Below, one piece after another: positions 23,808 to 35,047 of a stretch of DNA of 64,000 nucleotides. The notes under the pieces are model-generated. The model worked only from the letters and a program-made list of their open reading frames with translations, searched no databases and had not been told where the DNA came from. The first letter of the stretch is position 1; every line of letters begins with the position of its first letter. The DNA is taken from the NCBI GenBank assembly GCA_014529385.2, contig CM043949.1:110761977-110825976 (forward strand), written 5' to 3'. The translations under genes and the position numbers were made by a program. The stretch comes from Adiantum capillus-veneris (taxonomy: Eukaryota > Streptophyta > Polypodiopsida > Polypodiales > Pteridaceae).

Positions 23808-24524
23808 ATGGTTGAAAATAATAAAGAGAGTATGATTAATGTTGATGCCTTTGATTTTGCACATGATGGTTCTACTAATGATGGTCGTTTGTTTGTGAAT
23901 TATCTTATCTCTAGGCTTCAACAAGCCATGGGAAATCTTGCTCTTCAAGGAGAAATTCAACAACAACTTCACACACATGGTATTCTTCCATTTGCCCAAG
24001 AAGAGAGAGCTCCTAGGAAGACTCTTGGTGATATCTCCAAAAGAGGAGTCTCTATGGGTGATGCGAACAATCTGCTTGAAGAGCTCCAACATCAAGTTGG
24101 GGATGCATCTCCTCCAAAAAAGAGATGTCATGCTTCAAATAAAGAGCCTCCCCCACCAATGGAGAGAAATAGAAGTGAGTATCCAAATAATATTATTGAA
24201 AATGTGGCTCCAAGAAGACAATGATTTCAAATATCTCCAACTCCTCCAAAGAGGAAAAGATCATCCAATAACTCTTCTCATCTCGATTCCAAGAGAGAAG
24301 AAATAACTAACCAAGAAGAAAAAGGAGAGAAGGAGGTCACCCTCTTCTCCATCTTCATCACTCTTCTCTCCCATTGAAAGTAGCGGCTACTCCTAGGAGC
24401 CTAAGAGGAGAGGACATCAAACATCCTCCCTGACAAGCTCAAGAAGTTCAAAGAGGGAGGAAAGAACATCACTTTCCTCATCTACAATGGTGCCTTCGGT
24501 GCCACCAACAAGGTCTTAGCTGTC
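23808..24524 (+). pseudogene. Family C-like gag remnant
   Basis: It starts with ATGGTTGAAAATAATAAAGAG. The open part to 24,224 (139 codons) resembles the gag N-terminus of copy A (INVDAFDFAHDGSTND, NYLISRLQQAMGN). A TGA at 24,222-24,224 falls in the same seven-codon linker as copy A's TGA, three codons later. Beyond it, the K/R/S-rich linker and KLKKFKEGGKNITFLIYNGAFGATNKV are still recognisable but frameshifted and stop-ridden. Similarity ends near 24,520, where a different LTR begins. Protease and pol are absent. Confidence 0.82.
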
Positions 24525-24643
24525 TGCTGACAAATGAACACAAGAAAGCTACACCAGTTTTGTGTTATTTAATTTTGATGAGTAGCAGGGATATTTCATA
24601 AGGGTTAAGAGATCATTTTTGGTGGGAATGAGTCTCTAAGGAG

Positions 24644-24660
24644 GATTGTATAAGAGCCAA
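24644..24660 (+). promoter_or_regulatory. Candidate LTR TATA box
   Basis: GATTGTATAAGAGCCAA. The same layout (TATA, then GCCAATTTTT or GCTAAATTTT) recurs in the other family F LTR near 58,309 and, on the minus strand, in the LTR at 39,850-40,727. Conservation across diverged LTRs supports a core promoter, but the transcription start is not mapped. Confidence 0.5.
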
Positions 24661-24717
24661 TTTTTGTAACCCTAAAACAACTTTAGAATTAATCAAACTA
24701 TTGTGTTCATTGTGTCA

Positions 24718-24719
<2 letters not shown>

Positions 24720-24800
<81 letters not shown>
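24720..24800. repeat. (TG)n(GA)n microsatellite
   Basis: A run of about 26 TG units passes directly into about 14 GA units, inside the family F LTR. The sister LTR at 58,179 has a GA run at the same place. Confidence 0.97.
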
Positions 24801-24803
<3 letters not shown>

Positions 24804-25426
24804 CTTATCTCTTTGCTACATGCGCTAGGGAAGAGCTATTGAAAATCAATCACCACCAACAAATTAGCAACAACAAGGGCTATGCTCCAACGCCAAGCTT
24901 GCAAAGTTTCGGCTCTCTCACAAGGTGAGCTCCCACAAGCTTCCGAGTGAGTTATCTTGCAAACTGTGTGTCTGTTTCACAAGTAATTTAAACCGATGGA
25001 TTCACGATGAGTAGAGCTGCATGTTAGGACCATACATGAAAAAAAATGGTGACCTGTAATACATTGTATGTCTTCATATGCATTTGCTGCACGGAGTGGT
25101 TATATGCAAGGTATAGTGTTAGAGTCCACAGGGTAGTGATCTCTGGGTAAGTAGAGTGTGTCCTATGAATTTTGTGCTGATTCTAGCACATTTGGTATTG
25201 ATTCGGAGAGTGTGAGTGTTGTAGGTTGAGTTACATTCATGAGCACATAGGATGTCCAGGTTTAATTTCCTTGAGTAGTGATTGACTTAGAAGGTCAAGT
25301 AGGTGATTGACAACCAACCACTTGTTTCCATGCACCTATGGGTCGAACTTCGTCCTTGGATGACATTTTGTTTGTTGGTCTTGTTCTTGCTATACTAGCT
25401 GTATGTTTGCAGCAACACCGTCACCA

Positions 25427-25448
25427 TTGGGTCTACTGCTGGGGATGA
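25427..25448 (+). other. Possible primer-binding site of the F element
   Basis: TTGGGTCTACTGCTGGGGATGA keeps the TGG start and GGGGAT end of an Asp-type primer site but differs inside (about 13 of 19 bases match). Its position just after the LTR end is the main support. Confidence 0.4.
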
Positions 25449-27320
25449 GAACCCTAGGCAGGTGACCTTTAGACTAGTCCTACGAGGCAAAAATCCCTCT
25501 TGTTCGTCAGAGTCTTGTATTTTGATTTTTAAGGTAGGATCTAGGAGTTGGTCTCTCAAGATCTAGAAGAGGTGCTAAGGAGCGTGTGACTCGCCTAGAT
25601 TTTCCACCATAGGTACTATTAGTCATGTTTTAGTGTTTTAAAGTAGATGGAATGCGAGTGATTTGCGAGGTGAAAAAAAAGATAGCTACTCTGTGTGAGC
25701 CAGTGAAGCGGTTTTCTAATCATAAGTACAACACCCCATATGATGTGTAGGAGTAGTTGTAGATATGATATGTTGATTATGATCTAGAGCTATCCATCAC
25801 ATAAATTTTTTCTTGTATGCTTGTTTGCATTTATGATCTCTGAAAAGTTGATTTTTAGGGATACCATGCAATAAACAAGTTTCAGTGGATAATTGTGCAT
25901 GGTTAAATGATGCTGGGCATAAAAGAACACATACTGAAATGCCCCGAGTCTGAATTGCTGGCAAATGATGTCCATTTTGCTTCAAATCAATTTTGGAGCA
26001 TGCACAGATGCACAAAAACATGTAAAGATAAAAAGCAGAAAATCCAGGCAAAATTTGTAACTAAAGTAAATAATCATGATTATTTAGAGCTGGGGATTTT
26101 TTTCAACTTTTTCCATTTTTGACATCATAGGCTTGAGACATGTGGCATTTAGATACTCTGAGTGAAGTGTGGGCTCATTTGAGTGCACAGGGTGAAAATG
26201 GCGTTAGATTTAGGCTTCGGACTCTGAAACAATAGATATAAAGGAATTTTGGGTTTTTGTGATCCAAATGTGATCAAACTTAATTGGTAGGCTTGGAACA
26301 TCATGTACTTTGGTCCCATAAGGTCAAAGTTGAAATTTGAGCTCATCTTGGTGAAAAAGTAAATAATCACGATTATTAACTTTTTCAACAAATTAGACAT
26401 TTTTTGGTGCCAGATGGTTCTAGACATGACAGGCTAGCCTCTATGTGAGATATGGGGTGATTTGGATCAAAAAATGTGAGAGTTAACTCAAAATTTGGAC
26501 AGAAAATCCTTTAGTGCACTTTTTGACAAAATCTGAGATTCTGTTGATCTTTTGGGCTCATACTTCACATATAACATGTGATAGATGTGTAAAAGTGATA
26601 GGTGAAGTGACAAGATAATTTTCAAGCCAAATATGCACAAAAGTAAATAATCGCGATTATTACAACAGTCACCTTTTTTGCATGAAAAGATAATTTGATG
26701 ACCTAAACATCTTTAATACATCTAAAACAAGTCCTAAAATGAATTTGGTAAGGTTTGGTCGAGTCGGCATCACTTCCTACTCTTGTCGACTCTGAAATCA
26801 CTGGTTTGTGTTACTACTTGGTGTGTAGAGTTGGTCGGTCACTTTTGAAGCCATGGACTTGTCCATTATATAGTCTTGATGCTGCTAATCTAGTTTGGGC
26901 TCATTTGGAGTCAGTTTGACTTCATATATCAAATTTGACACTTTGTAGCCTTTGAGTGTGTTTCCTGTTGTTAGCTTGCCTTGACTATTTTTCTTGAAAC
27001 CTTTTAGGTACATTGTGTATAGACCTTGTCCCTACCCATGGAGTCAGAATCAAATTCTAGCATGTGGCAAAAACCTAGATTATTTACTTGGGGAGCCCTC
27101 GACCCTTGCCAAATAGTCATCTAATGATATGGAAGTACTCTATTATCTAGGGGCATGCTACAGTTCAAGTCTCGTCCAATTCGGTTGAGCTGACACGCTG
27201 CTATGGTCATTTTTGTATCGTAGGCATCGTACATAGCTGAGATTCTACCGTTTTTTCCCTGGGCCTAGACTTGCTACTGGACCATATATAAATGTTCTTT
27301 GATAAGTTTAGAACTTACCC
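25449..27320 (-). repeat. Retroelement leader with ~290-bp repeats (left array)
   Basis: Non-coding. The palindromic motif AGTAAATAATC-NN-GATTATTTA occurs at 26,065, 26,359 and 26,642 (spacing 294 and 283), inside diverged units that also share TTTGTGATCCAAAT and CAACTTTTT. The same units, in the same direction, occur at 38,275-39,160. A minus-strand primer site and LTR lie to the right, so this reads as the leader of a minus-strand element truncated on its left by the plus-strand family F LTR. The first 300 or so bases may instead be the F leader. Confidence 0.65.
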
Positions 27321-27348
27321 CTCATGTCTCGTATGAGACGGCACCAAA
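27321..27348 (-). other. Primer-binding site beside LTR at 27,351
   Basis: On the minus strand it begins TTTGGTGCCGTCTCATACG. TGGTGCCGTC is a common start of plant non-chromovirus Ty3/gypsy primer sites. It lies two bases inside the LTR end. Confidence 0.65.
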
Positions 27349-27350
27349 AA

Positions 27351-28168
27351 TGGGTGACTGTGGACTCCAAAAATTGCGCGTGAAGAAGGTAGAAAGTTCT
27401 CTCCTCCAAGAGTGACTAGTGAAAATGAGGTGATTTTGGGTTACCTTGGATATCTATACTTGGACTTCCCAAACTATTTTTCCCCAGATTTCCCTGTTAG
27501 TCCTATTAGGCCGTGAAATCTATGTTACACTCAAAAATTTCTTCAATCGGACTCAGTTAGCTCATTCTGCAAGAATTTGCAAAAGTAGGCCTTGGCGGCC
27601 TAATTTAGGCTTCCCGCTTCCATCTGTCGTTTTGATTGAAAGTTTTTTGTGCTTGTCCACCTTGTTTTTCTGATCATTAGCGTCTCTTCAGTTTCTCCAT
27701 TTGAGCTCATTTGCTATTTATTATTAATTTTTGATTGTTTATTGAAAAAATCAAAGAAAATAATAAAACGCACTAAAACAAAAAAGTGAAAAATCAATGA
27801 TTAAGAAAATCCATTGAAAAACACTACTTTTTACTTTTTTGTGGATTTCTTCATTTTTGAGTTCCAATATCAAGAAAAGTGATAAATGAGCAAAGAAGGC
27901 TATTTTTGATGTATTTTTTGATAGTATATACACTATTTACACTCATCGGGGAGATGTTATCAGATAAAATTCTCCTGTTGATGATTTTCAAGGGAATTAT
28001 TACGTAATTTTTCAGAAAACCACACGTTAACATCCAACTTTTTGATGTATTTTTTGATAGTATATACACTATTTACACTCATCGGGGAGATGTTATGAGA
28101 TAAAATTCTCCTGTTGATGATTTTTAAGGGAATTATTAGGTAATTTTTTAGAAAACCACACGTTAACA
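27351..28168 (-). repeat. Family G LTR between two minus-strand bodies
   Basis: On the plus strand it runs from TGGGTGACTG to ...CACGTTAACA (TG...CA), about 818 bp. On its right is the polypurine tract of the gag-pol body at 28,203-37,399, so it serves as that element's 3' LTR. On its left are a primer site and a leader, so it would also be a 5' LTR for a second minus-strand body. This is an LTR-body-LTR-body layout. A 136-bp tandem duplication lies at its right end. Confidence 0.68.
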
Positions 28169-28178
28169 TCCAACTTTT
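27907..28178. repeat. 136-bp tandem duplication inside the LTR
   Basis: Two copies, starting at 27,907 and 28,043, with only a few differences. Each runs from TGATGTATTTTTTGATAG to CACGTTAACATCCAAC. The LTR terminus sequence is thus present twice. Confidence 0.93.
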
Positions 28179-28190
28179 TTCCTCCCTCAT
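28175..28190 (-). other. Polypurine tract
   Basis: On the minus strand: GATGAGGGAGGAAAAA, just before the 3' LTR. It follows the last open segment of the element and is the likely primer for plus-strand DNA synthesis. Confidence 0.6.
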
Positions 28191-28202
28191 CAAACATTGC
28201 CC

Positions 28203-28992
28203 TTAATTAGTAAAGTTCCCTTCCACCCCTCCTGGATGGAGTACTCCGGGATGACTGTGTGCATGGGTTGAACAATTGTGTCTATGCATAGCCATGGTTG
28301 GCTCTACCATGCTCTGAAGATCAATGCAATTTAAACTAGTATGTGGTGGAAGAGTTGGATCTTGAGTAGTTAACTCAAGGGTTTCCGTGGTCGAGGTTTC
28401 TTGTTGATGTTTTTTAAATAGCAAATTCTGTAATTTTTGTGCTCTTTGTCCGATTGTACCATCTAGATGCTTTGGCACACTGATTTTCCAAGCTGTAGGT
28501 ATCAATGATGATGGTTGTTGAGATTTAACTCTCCATTGGTATCTTGGTTTCTCGTTGATGAACAATTGTGGTTGAGTGTTTTGAGACTTAACTTTCCACT
28601 ACTTCATCGGCTTTGCAACTTTTGGAGAAGATAAATGCTCATTTTTCCTCCAAACCCAGCTAGTTTTAGTTTCTCTTCTGAAATATGTTTTTCATTGAGT
28701 TGTCAGATGTGAAACTTTCTTCGGTATGGTAGATGAGTTTTTAGGCACCCAAATTTGAGACGGCTTGTCCTTGAGTTGTGCTTTTGGTACCCAAATTTAC
28801 CTGACTCCTTGGATGCTACTTGTAGCAGTTGCTTTGTCTAGAGGTTGACTTAGATTGATGACTCCCTTGTTTCTTCTGTGGGTGACCTCTTTTCAATTCC
28901 TCTTTTCTCGGTGCAATTGGAACGATGACTTGTCCTCCTTTAGGTGATAGCTTGAGTTGATTGGTGTTCCAGTATGGTATTGCCTTGTATGT
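28203..28992 (-). pseudogene. Post-integrase tail with repeated tryptophan motifs
   Basis: This continues the frame of the second protease-like segment through several stops; the last part (120 aa, 28,565-28,203) is open. Short motifs centred on tryptophan recur: two of IWVPK, then SWVWRKN, WKVKSQ, WRVKSQ and WKISVPK, spaced roughly 15-45 residues apart. Between them the protein is rich in Q, S, T, K and P. The end contains several histidines (AMHRHNCSTHAHSHPG). I recognise no family. The repeats suggest a real protein tail, perhaps for binding RNA or partner protein, but that is inference. It ends at a TAG 13 bases from the polypurine tract, so it is the last coding part of the element. Confidence 0.5.
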
Positions 28993-29562
28993 TCACATCC
29001 ATGAGATTCCAAGAATCATTGTTTCATTCATATGTTCATCTGGTATGCATACAAATTGATGAGGGCATGAACATCCATGTACTATCACATTCAAGTTGAC
29101 TACTCCCAATGCCGATGTCGGGTTTTTGTTGCATCCTTTGATAGCCAATATTCCCAATGCTAAAGACTGATTCGTTGCTTTCTTGTACCTGGAATATTTG
29201 ACTGCATTCATTCAAGCTCCGGTATCTACGAGTGCATTTGTGCTATGATTGTTCAGTTGTACTTTGATGCGAAGGTCCATTCCATGTAGCCATTCATCAT
29301 CTGTTGACACTACATCATTCTTCAATTCCCATAGTCTTTCATTTGGTTCTAAAGTGTTGATGGGAATAGGAGTTTGTTGATTTTTGAAAGTAGCTTTTCT
29401 CTTAAGTATCCGAAGTTGAGCTTCCTCTTGGGCTTCATCAATAACCTGTTGTTGTTTCAGCTTTCTCTGCTTTTTTGCATGCATCTTTTCTAGCAAATCA
29501 TTGGTTAGTGGTTGCCACCAATGGTACTTCTTTAAGCGACATCCACTAATCCAGTTAGCCAT
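28993..29562 (-). pseudogene. Second retropepsin-like domain, after integrase
   Basis: Two abutting segments in one frame, separated by a single TGA at 29,212. The first begins at the integrase end (NWISGCRLKKYHW), passes through a K/Q-rich stretch, then reads IKVQLNNHSTNALVDTGA. The second continues MNAVKYSRYKK and ends MILGISWM. A DTGA after a hydrophobic strand, with ILGxxW about 80 residues later, is the signature of a retroviral-type aspartic protease. A normal protease with LDSG and IILGRPFM is already present before RT (33,589-34,068). The integrase-end part and K-rich stretch have a counterpart at 63,839-64,000. Its role is unknown. Confidence 0.68.
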
Positions 29563-30980
29563 TGGTTCACCATCTAGAGTGGAAAACTTAACTAATCCAC
29601 TTGGGGATACATCTTCAATGATAAACGGTTCGTTTTCCTTTTTCTTGAACTTGGGAATGTGTTCCTTAAGGGAATGAACTAAAACTAGGTCCCCTTTTTT
29701 GAAGATTTTTGTGACTAGATGTGAATCAAAGAATTGTTTTTTCTTTCATTTTTGTGCATAGATGTGAGCTACAATTGTTAGCCTTTGCTCATCAAGCTTT
29801 TCTAAATCTTCAAGCCTCTCTAGCATTTTATGTCCGGTCCCTTCAAGATCTTTAGCTACCCTTAGTGTCGGCAATAGAAATTCTATCGGTAGTATGTCAT
29901 CAAGACCATAAACAAGATTAAAGGGTGTAACATTCAAAGCTGTCTTGAATGAAACTCTATAAGCCCACAGAGTGGCATGCAGATTCATTTTCCAATCAGT
30001 TCGTCCTATTTCGTCAATACCAAGCTAAGAATTTTATTCGTGTACTCACCTTGTCCATTTTCTTGTGGATGATATGGAGCGGATTTGTTATGGATGACCA
30101 TAGATTCATTCAGCAAATACTCAATTACCTTATTGAGGAAATGAGATCCCCTATCACTGATAATTTCTATTGGAAGTCCATATCTTGTGAATACATTCTC
30201 ATACAAGAATGCAACTGTGGTTCTAGCATCATTCTTTCTAGTTTCCTTAGCCTCTACCCACTTGGTCAAATAGTCCGTAGCTACAATGATATATTGAGCT
30301 TGAGTTCTATAAGCAGGTGGTTGTATTGGCCCAACAAAATCTATGCCCCATTTTGCAAAAGCTCTAGCCCCTATCATTGGTCTTAAAGGCATGTTATTTA
30401 CCTTGGTTGGCATTTTTTCCTGTTGGCATGCATCACACCTTTGAACATATTCTTTGGTGTTTACAAAAGTGTTGGCTACCATATGCCTGCCATTAAAATT
30501 GCTCTAGCGGTGGTTTCACTAGAAAAGTGACCTCCAGCTAATCCAACATGTGCTTGTTCTAGGGTGGGGATATATTCGTCTTCATTTGCGTAGAGATGCA
30601 AATGTTGATCCTTTCCTCTTTGATATAATTGGTTCCCAATAAGAGCATAGTCTCCTGGTTCTAGCTCTTTGGCGGCGTTTACTCATATCCTCTAGAACTG
30701 TTCTATTTGATAAGTAAGCAACTAGATAGTTACTCCACTTAGGAACAAGTGAAACTTGAAATAATGTCATGTGAGGTATGGGTGCTTGCTTCTGGAATTG
30801 AAGATAGTTTTTTACAAATGAGTGAACATCACTTCTCATGGTTGGCCAAAATACTCCAAGTCTCAAGATCCGTTGCATAGGTTGGTCTTCCGCAAAGTGA
30901 AGTCCTACTATGGTAATGTGTGCTTGATTTAGGTATTGGGTTTTCTCCTTAGGATTAATACAAAAAAGTAATATTCCATC
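29563..30980 (-). pseudogene. Family G integrase with two zinc-binding modules
   Basis: Frameshifted and stop-ridden but readable. A first HHCC-like module has AHITIVGLHF then VFWPTMRSDVHSFV, with its two cysteines lost. About 110 residues later a second module has EQAHVGLAGGHF and CDACQQ. The core follows, with KWGIDFVGPI, IISDRGSHF and QENGQGE supplying the D, D and E. The C-terminal part (LWAYRVSFKTALNVTPFNLVYG) runs to about 29,746, and the C-terminal domain reaches the DGEP.ANWISG motif near 29,570. The enzyme would insert element DNA into chromosomes. Ordinary integrases have one such zinc module. Confidence 0.85.
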
Positions 30981-32560
30981 TCAATTTCTTTTGTATAACC
31001 TTCCAACTAGTAATTGATACATAGCTAATTGCCCAATTAATCTTGGTGGAATAAGAAGTGGTATTTGGGAATCCACTTGATCTATGGTCATCAGTGAAAC
31101 CATATTTTTTGACCAATGGGATATCATCTCCATGAAGAACAGATATGCATTTGGTAGATCGTCGTCTACCCCTTTTGGTGATTCTCCTAAAATAATCCTC
31201 AATAAATGATCCGCTCTTTGGTGTGTGGTGTCCCTTTTTTTTACAACTACAGTGAAATCAATTTCCAAAAGAATGATGAACCATCTCACTATTCGTCCTT
31301 TGTTGCATGGGTTGTTGACCAAGTACAATAAAGCTTGGTGGTCCACAAAGAATACAAATTTGTTGGCTAATAGATAATGTCTATACTTTTTTATGGCATA
31401 GATCATCCCTAGTCCTTCTCTTTGATGATTGTATAGTTTTTCTTTGCCACATTCAATTGTCTACTAGCATAAGAAATAGGAAAATCAATTTTTTGGTCTC
31501 TTGGTTGAGCTAATATACACCCAATGGCAAAATTGGAAGCATCTATATGTATATGAAATATCTTATTCCAATATGGCGCTTTCAATATTGTGGCTGGAGT
31601 GAGAGCTTGTTTAAGCTTCATGAAGGATTCTTCACACTCATCAGTCCATACAAAGAGTGTAATCAGGCCATACATGGGTTTTGTAATTATAGCATACATG
31701 TAAATGAATCATTTGTAATATCCACAATGTCCCATGAAAGCTTGAACCCCTTTGATTGTTGTCGATCTGGGCAATTCAGTAACATGAATTTTATCCATAT
31801 CGATCGATATGCGATTTTTAGACGCTATATGTCCAATAATTTTTCCTTGTTTGCCTATAAAGGTGCTCTTTTCAAGATTTAAGTGAATCCTGTAAAGTCT
31901 ACATTTCTCAAATACCTTTTTGAGGTGTTCAAAATGATCAACTTGGATTGATGAATGTACACATAGATCATCCATATATACGTCTAAGAAATTCCTAAGA
32001 TATTCTTTGCTCATCAACCTTTGGAAGGTGGTAGGAGCATTAGTTAACCCAAAAGGCATAACCCTATAGACAAAAATACCCCATTCCGTTGCAAAGACAG
32101 TTTTATGGTGATCTTTGGGATCAACCAAAAGTTGATTGTACCCTGAAAATCTATCTAAAAAGCTGTAATCCTGCAACTCGTTCTAAAAACATGCTCGGGT
32201 GATTGGAAGAGGATAGTTGTCTCTAATGGTGGTTGCATTCACTTTTTTGAGATTGACACACACTCTTAATTTTCTATTTTTCTTGGATACTACCACAATT
32301 GGAGACACCCAGGCTGTGTGTTCAATTTCATATATGAATTCGGATTCCTTGAGCTTTTCTATCTCTTCTTTGATCTTTCTGGCAAATGTTTCATTATAAG
32401 TATATGGCCTTTGTCTACTTGGCTTCACATCATCTCTCATAGGTATGGCATGTTGACCGATTTTTAGATCAACACCCTTAAAATCCTTATAAGACCAAGC
32501 AAAAATATCTCGGTATTCTTTTAGTAAGCTTAGCAGAATCTCTTCTTCTTCTTCTGTCAA
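30981..32560 (-). pseudogene. Family G reverse transcriptase and RNase H
   Basis: Reverse transcriptase starts near 32,560 (EYRDIFAWSYKDFKGVD). It continues with WVSPIVVVSKKN and LRVCVNLKKVNATTIRDNYPLP, then VMPFGLTNAP and an intact YMDD box (LDVYMDDLCVHSS). RNase H follows, with FHIHIDASNFAIGCILAQ, YASRQLNVAKKNYT and FFVDHQALLYLVN. At least four frame breaks (near 32,180, 31,705, 31,410 and 30,985) prevent a full product. The sequence is of the non-chromodomain Ty3/gypsy type and clearly distinct from copies A and B. It pairs closely with 60,914-62,306. Confidence 0.9.
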
Positions 32561-33239
32561 GTCATTTGCAATGTAGGAAGGTCTAGGTTCTTCTCCTGGA
32601 TTTGGCTAGATCTATCTTCTTTGCATTTTCAGATCCTTCATAGGACTCACCCTATTTTCTTAGTTCCCTTACAAGTTGTTCGACTATGATCTTTTGATCT
32701 TGGAGAGTATATTTCTTGTAATGGGATGGAACACTCATTACATCTTTAATCTCTTCCTCGATTGTTTTCATTTCAGTGGTATACATCTCCTTTAGAGCTT
32801 TCTTCAACTCTTGATATTTCTTCTTTCAATCATGTCGTGTTATGGATGAATCATCATCTAGGTGTTTAGGTTTGGAATGAGTTTCCTTTCTCATTTTCCT
32901 TGATGTCTTTGATGTCCCTAGTTTGTTTTCTAAAGGATATCTAACCGTGATTTTCTCTTTGACACAATCGTGTGCATCTATCTGCATCAAAAAATGCATT
33001 CTGCTAGAAACTAATGGCATAGGTCTAGATTGCAAGTTTTTGGTCTCTCTTTTTCTTCTATACCATTTTTGCTTCCTAGATTTTTGGTTTGGAAAGTCAA
33101 AAAACTTTTCCTCCCCTCCTTTTATGAGTAATTTGGCTCTCACATGTTCTTTTTTTGATCCAGAATCATCAAATGTAGCTGAATGTTCTTGTTGAGCTTT
33201 TAGTAAGTCCTTGGGTTCCTGAACTTCATCTTCAATGTG

Positions 33240-34770
33240 AATGGTCGAAAATTTATATGGGAATTATGTCATAGCCATCCTCATTGCAAAATTGACTTGG
33301 CATAGATGTATTCACACACACATCCATCGTTGTCGAAATTTGAGTTGATTCAAATGGCTCAAACAAATGCTCCGGAAAGGGTTCTGGTATATATGCTTCA
33401 TCTGTGCAATCCCTTTCTATGATACATTCTTCTCATTTTAAACTCCTGTTTTCTGAGGGTTCACACATCCAAATAGGCATGTCTTTGTTTAACCAAGACA
33501 AAAGCTTTGATTCAGCTGAAGAGACTGAGTTAAATTCTTGTGTGGGCATTTTCATGACATCTCTATAAGTGAGATCTTTAAATTTAGTTTAACCCTTGTG
33601 ATTGATCCCACTTGCTTCAAATACAGGTAATTGTTTCCCCAGTCTTGGATGTACTTGCCACATGAATGGTCTTCCCAAGATGATTTCATAGTTAAGTTTC
33701 TTTCCAAAGTCCACTATTGAAAAAGTATGTTGATAATCAATTCCACAGGAACTAACTATCAATCTTTCAAGCAATCCTAAGGTTTTTTTGATGTGTCCAT
33801 CTGCCAATTGTAATTTCATTCGCGTTTGTCTAATGGTCGATTTTCCCTATGATTCCCATACTGCTCTTGTGGCTCTAGCTATGCTTGTTCCACTGTCCAG
33901 TACTGCTATGGTCTCTACATCATTATATCTCACCGAAAGGGTTGTGTTTCTTTCTTTCCCTTTGTAATATTCTTCAACTTTGTTCATTGGGATGGATCTA
34001 ATCTCCTTGCTATCCAGTTCATGTTTCAATTTTCCCAATTTTTTTGAGATCATCCCTGTTATTCCCACCTTCTCTAGAGTTTTTTGTAAATCATTCCATA
34101 AATATGGTCTGATTTTTAATTGTTATCCTAAAGTAAGAGTGCATTGAATGGGTGTAGACATGATTGAATGGACGTTGTCTACCTCTAGGATATGTTACAC
34201 TCTTTTTACTTGAGTGGTTTTACACACTATGGATTCATCTTCGTTGTCTCCTAAGTAAGAGGGTAGTGTTTTTAGAGTCAATGGTTTAGACATTCTTGAT
34301 GTTTCAGATCCACAATCCCCATACAAGGATTTTACAACATTATCCATATCAAGAGATAAATTGTCTAACCAAACTTCCTCTATAGGGGATGACTTCAAAG
34401 TTATGCTCCCATCATTAATCTCTCTTACTTTTTTCCATAAATGTCATGGCCAGTCTTCGTCCACAAATGGAATTCCATCTAATGCATTTTCAATGTCAGG
34501 CAATATGAGTTTTGGCTCTTTAGTTTCAAGGTGGGGTTATACCACCACTTGCGGTTTCTCTTTATTGGTTTCCACCACAAGCTCCTCCGGTTTTGCTATA
34601 CACTCAAGCTTGGGTTTTTGTTTTTCCAGCATTTCTTGAGTAATTCTTACCAAATTTTGATAAGCTTCAAGCTTAGCTGCTTCCATATCTGGAGAAGGAT
34701 AGTTTTTCCATTTGTTTTTCATGTTTTGGCTTGCTTTAATTTCCTGCTTGGTAAGCTTCCAAGGCTGCAT
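33240..34770 (-). pseudogene. Family G protease (first) and spacer domain
   Basis: From the right: a K/E-rich segment (34,770-34,537), acidic stretches, then a protease. The protease contains IAVLDSGTSIARATRAVW and, after a break, MKLQLADGHIKKTLGLLERL and NYEIILGRPFM (33,819-33,589). DSG is the catalytic motif. A spacer follows, with IWMCEPS and EECIIERD and acidic blocks. It matches the copy at 59,846-60,217, so it is a conserved part of this family rather than decay. Several stops and frameshifts are present. The protease would cut the polyprotein. Confidence 0.8.
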
Positions 34771-35047
34771 TGATTGGCTAAAAAAAATTATCTACCAAAA
34801 TTGATCCTCCAAATTTCATTGTGGTTTCTTTGATTTCACTTTCCGTTTCTTTCAGTTTTTCCTGGAATAGTTTCTTGGATTTTTCTTCAATTTCATTCTT
34901 TTGTTTCTGTTTTCTCATCTCATATCATTGACTTCTTCTTTTTTTGGTCTTTGAGAGGAAATTTTAGTATTCCTTGATTCATTAGAGGAGTTATGTTTCT
35001 TTTTCTTAGCCCGAGCTCTAGTGATCACCTTGATTGGAAAATTAGGT

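Larger units (their letters stand above)
24525..25423 (+). repeat. Family F LTR, plus strand (5' LTR)
   Basis: It begins TGCTGACAAATGAACAC and ends near ...ACACCGTCA, about 899 bp, followed by a primer-like site. About 510 bases match the LTR at 58,179-58,690, including the TATA region (TGTATAAGAGCC at about 24,648), AATTTTTGTAACCCTAA and GAGCTTCCGAGTGAGTT. It inserted into or replaced the gag remnant on its left. A TG then GA microsatellite lies at about 24,720-24,800. Confidence 0.72.

Noticed and set aside
34361-34773. Plus-strand frames rich in F and S opposite family G
   Set aside because: Antisense of the K/E-rich pre-protease region, with no independent support.
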